Assembly: GCA_934234005.1 (NCBI GenBank)
Contig: CAKQHC010000100.1
Coordinates: forward strand, 1 to 5,255
Direction of reading: 5' to 3'
From: an uncultured Methanomassiliicoccales archaeon
GTDB lineage: Archaea; Thermoplasmatota; Thermoplasmata; Methanomassiliicoccales; Methanomethylophilaceae
Length of the DNA stretch: 5,255 nucleotides
Positions 4,901 to 5,255 of the stretch are shown here, piece by piece. Every line of letters begins with the position of its first letter. Position 1 is the stretch's first letter. A program made the position numbers and the translations under genes. The notes below the pieces were generated by a model. That model was not told the DNA's origin. It saw only the letters and a list, made by a program, of their open reading frames with translations, and made no database searches.

Positions 4901-5255
4901 TCACTCATCCCCTTCATTATAATCATCATCGGTCTGGGGGATTTTTTCCGCGATGAATTTCTCGATTTTGTCAGTGAGGTTTCCGGACTGTGCCTTCTCC
5001 TCTATCATGCGGATAGCCTCCGAGGCAACATCCGCGTTCTCGTCGTCTCCGTCCACCCATATGGTACCATTCTGTCCGACGGTTATGCGACAGTCGGTCA
5101 TGTTCTTAAGCATGGTAATCATAGATCCCTGCTTGCCTATGACTCTGGACACCTTAGAATGGTTGATTGTGACCAATCTGCCTCCTTCTATCTTCCTGAG
5201 TCCGGAATCCTTCATGGTGACCTGTATCTTTTTGCTTTCGTCCACGGAAAGTACC
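4901..5255 (-). CDS. rrp4: Exosome complex RNA-binding protein Rrp4 (3' part only, cut by window edge)
   Basis: Rrp4 forms part of the trimeric cap on the archaeal exosome ring and feeds RNA, favouring poly(A), into the central pore. The visible 117 residues enter in frame from the right edge. They contain the end of the S1 domain ([14 protein letters not shown]) and the linker [12 protein letters not shown]. The complete KH domain follows, with the GxxG loop in [13 protein letters not shown] (about residues 37-49 of the visible part) and then [16 protein letters not shown] short acidic tail ([10 protein letters not shown]) closes the protein. The full archaeal protein is about 220-240 residues, so roughly the N-terminal half, including the NTD and most of S1, lies outside. 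The GTG at 5243-5245 is an internal valine, not the start. The next gene starts 2 nt after this stop (or overlaps it if the GTG is used). Confidence 0.93.
   Translation of the reverse strand, partial: VLSVDESKKIQVTMKDSGLRKIEGGRLVTINHSKVSRVIGKQGSMITMLKNMTDCRITVGQNGTIWVDGDDENADVASEAIRMIEEKAQSGNLTDKIEKFIAEKIPQTDDDYNEGDE
4905..4913 (-). promoter_or_regulatory. Shine-Dalgarno-like site before rrp41
   Basis: The minus strand reads AGGGGATGA within the last codons of rrp4, close to the consensus AGGAGGTGA. Measured from its end it is 6 nt before the ATG at 4896-4898, a normal spacing. Measured from the AGGGG core it is 4 nt before the alternative GTG at 4902-4904, so it does not fully settle the start. 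Confidence 0.4.

Noticed and set aside
4360..4956. A long open frame on the plus strand (198 codons) opposite rrp41 and the end of rrp4
   Set aside because: It lies antisense to strongly conserved exosome genes, and its product is low-complexity and matches no family. It is a by-product of codon bias in rrp41.
1..5255. CRISPR array, tRNA, rRNA, insertion sequence or integrase site
   Set aside because: No regularly spaced repeats, cloverleaf, rRNA-like segment, transposase motif or paired terminal repeats were seen. Apart from the hairpin spacers and the left edge, the window is filled by coding sequence.

Overview
This window looks archaeal. It carries a cluster found only in Archaea (exosome subunits Rrp4, Rrp41 and Rrp42, ribosomal protein L37Ae/eL43, RNA polymerase subunit P, KEOPS subunit Pcc1 and prefoldin beta), with Shine-Dalgarno-like sites before several genes. 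Moderate GC, protein style and a fragment of the 'LIDEYD' AAA-ATPase family, common in host-associated methanogens, suggest a mesophilic Thermoplasmata member such as a Methanomassiliicoccales methanogen. That placement is inferred, not proven. All supported genes lie on the minus strand, so transcription runs from the right end of the window to the left.

Right and centre (about 5255 down to 2390): the archaeal exosomal superoperon. In transcription order it holds the 3' part of rrp4 (cut by the window edge), rrp41, rrp42, rpl37ae, rpoP (only 43 codons and easily missed), pcc1 and pfdB. Gaps are 19 nt or less and two junctions are 4-nt ATGA overlaps. Rrp41 and Rrp42 form the phosphorolytic hexameric ring, Rrp4 forms part of the RNA-binding cap, and the remaining genes link RNA decay to the ribosome, RNA polymerase, tRNA t6A modification and protein folding. 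A 96-nt spacer with an imperfect hairpin follows pfdB.

Left (2293 down to 222): a two-gene ABC-2 exporter, an ATPase and a six-helix permease joined by an ATGA overlap. It probably has its own AT-rich promoter in the spacer and a leaderless start. A perfect 9-bp hairpin with a T-rich tail follows the permease. The last 147 bases hold the beginning of what appears to be a 5'-truncated, decaying AAA-ATPase gene that runs off the left edge.

The window is mostly conserved housekeeping sequence. I found no convincing previously undescribed system. The points most worth checking are the ATPase remnant, the in-frame rpoP/pcc1 junction and the transcription boundary between the superoperon and the exporter.
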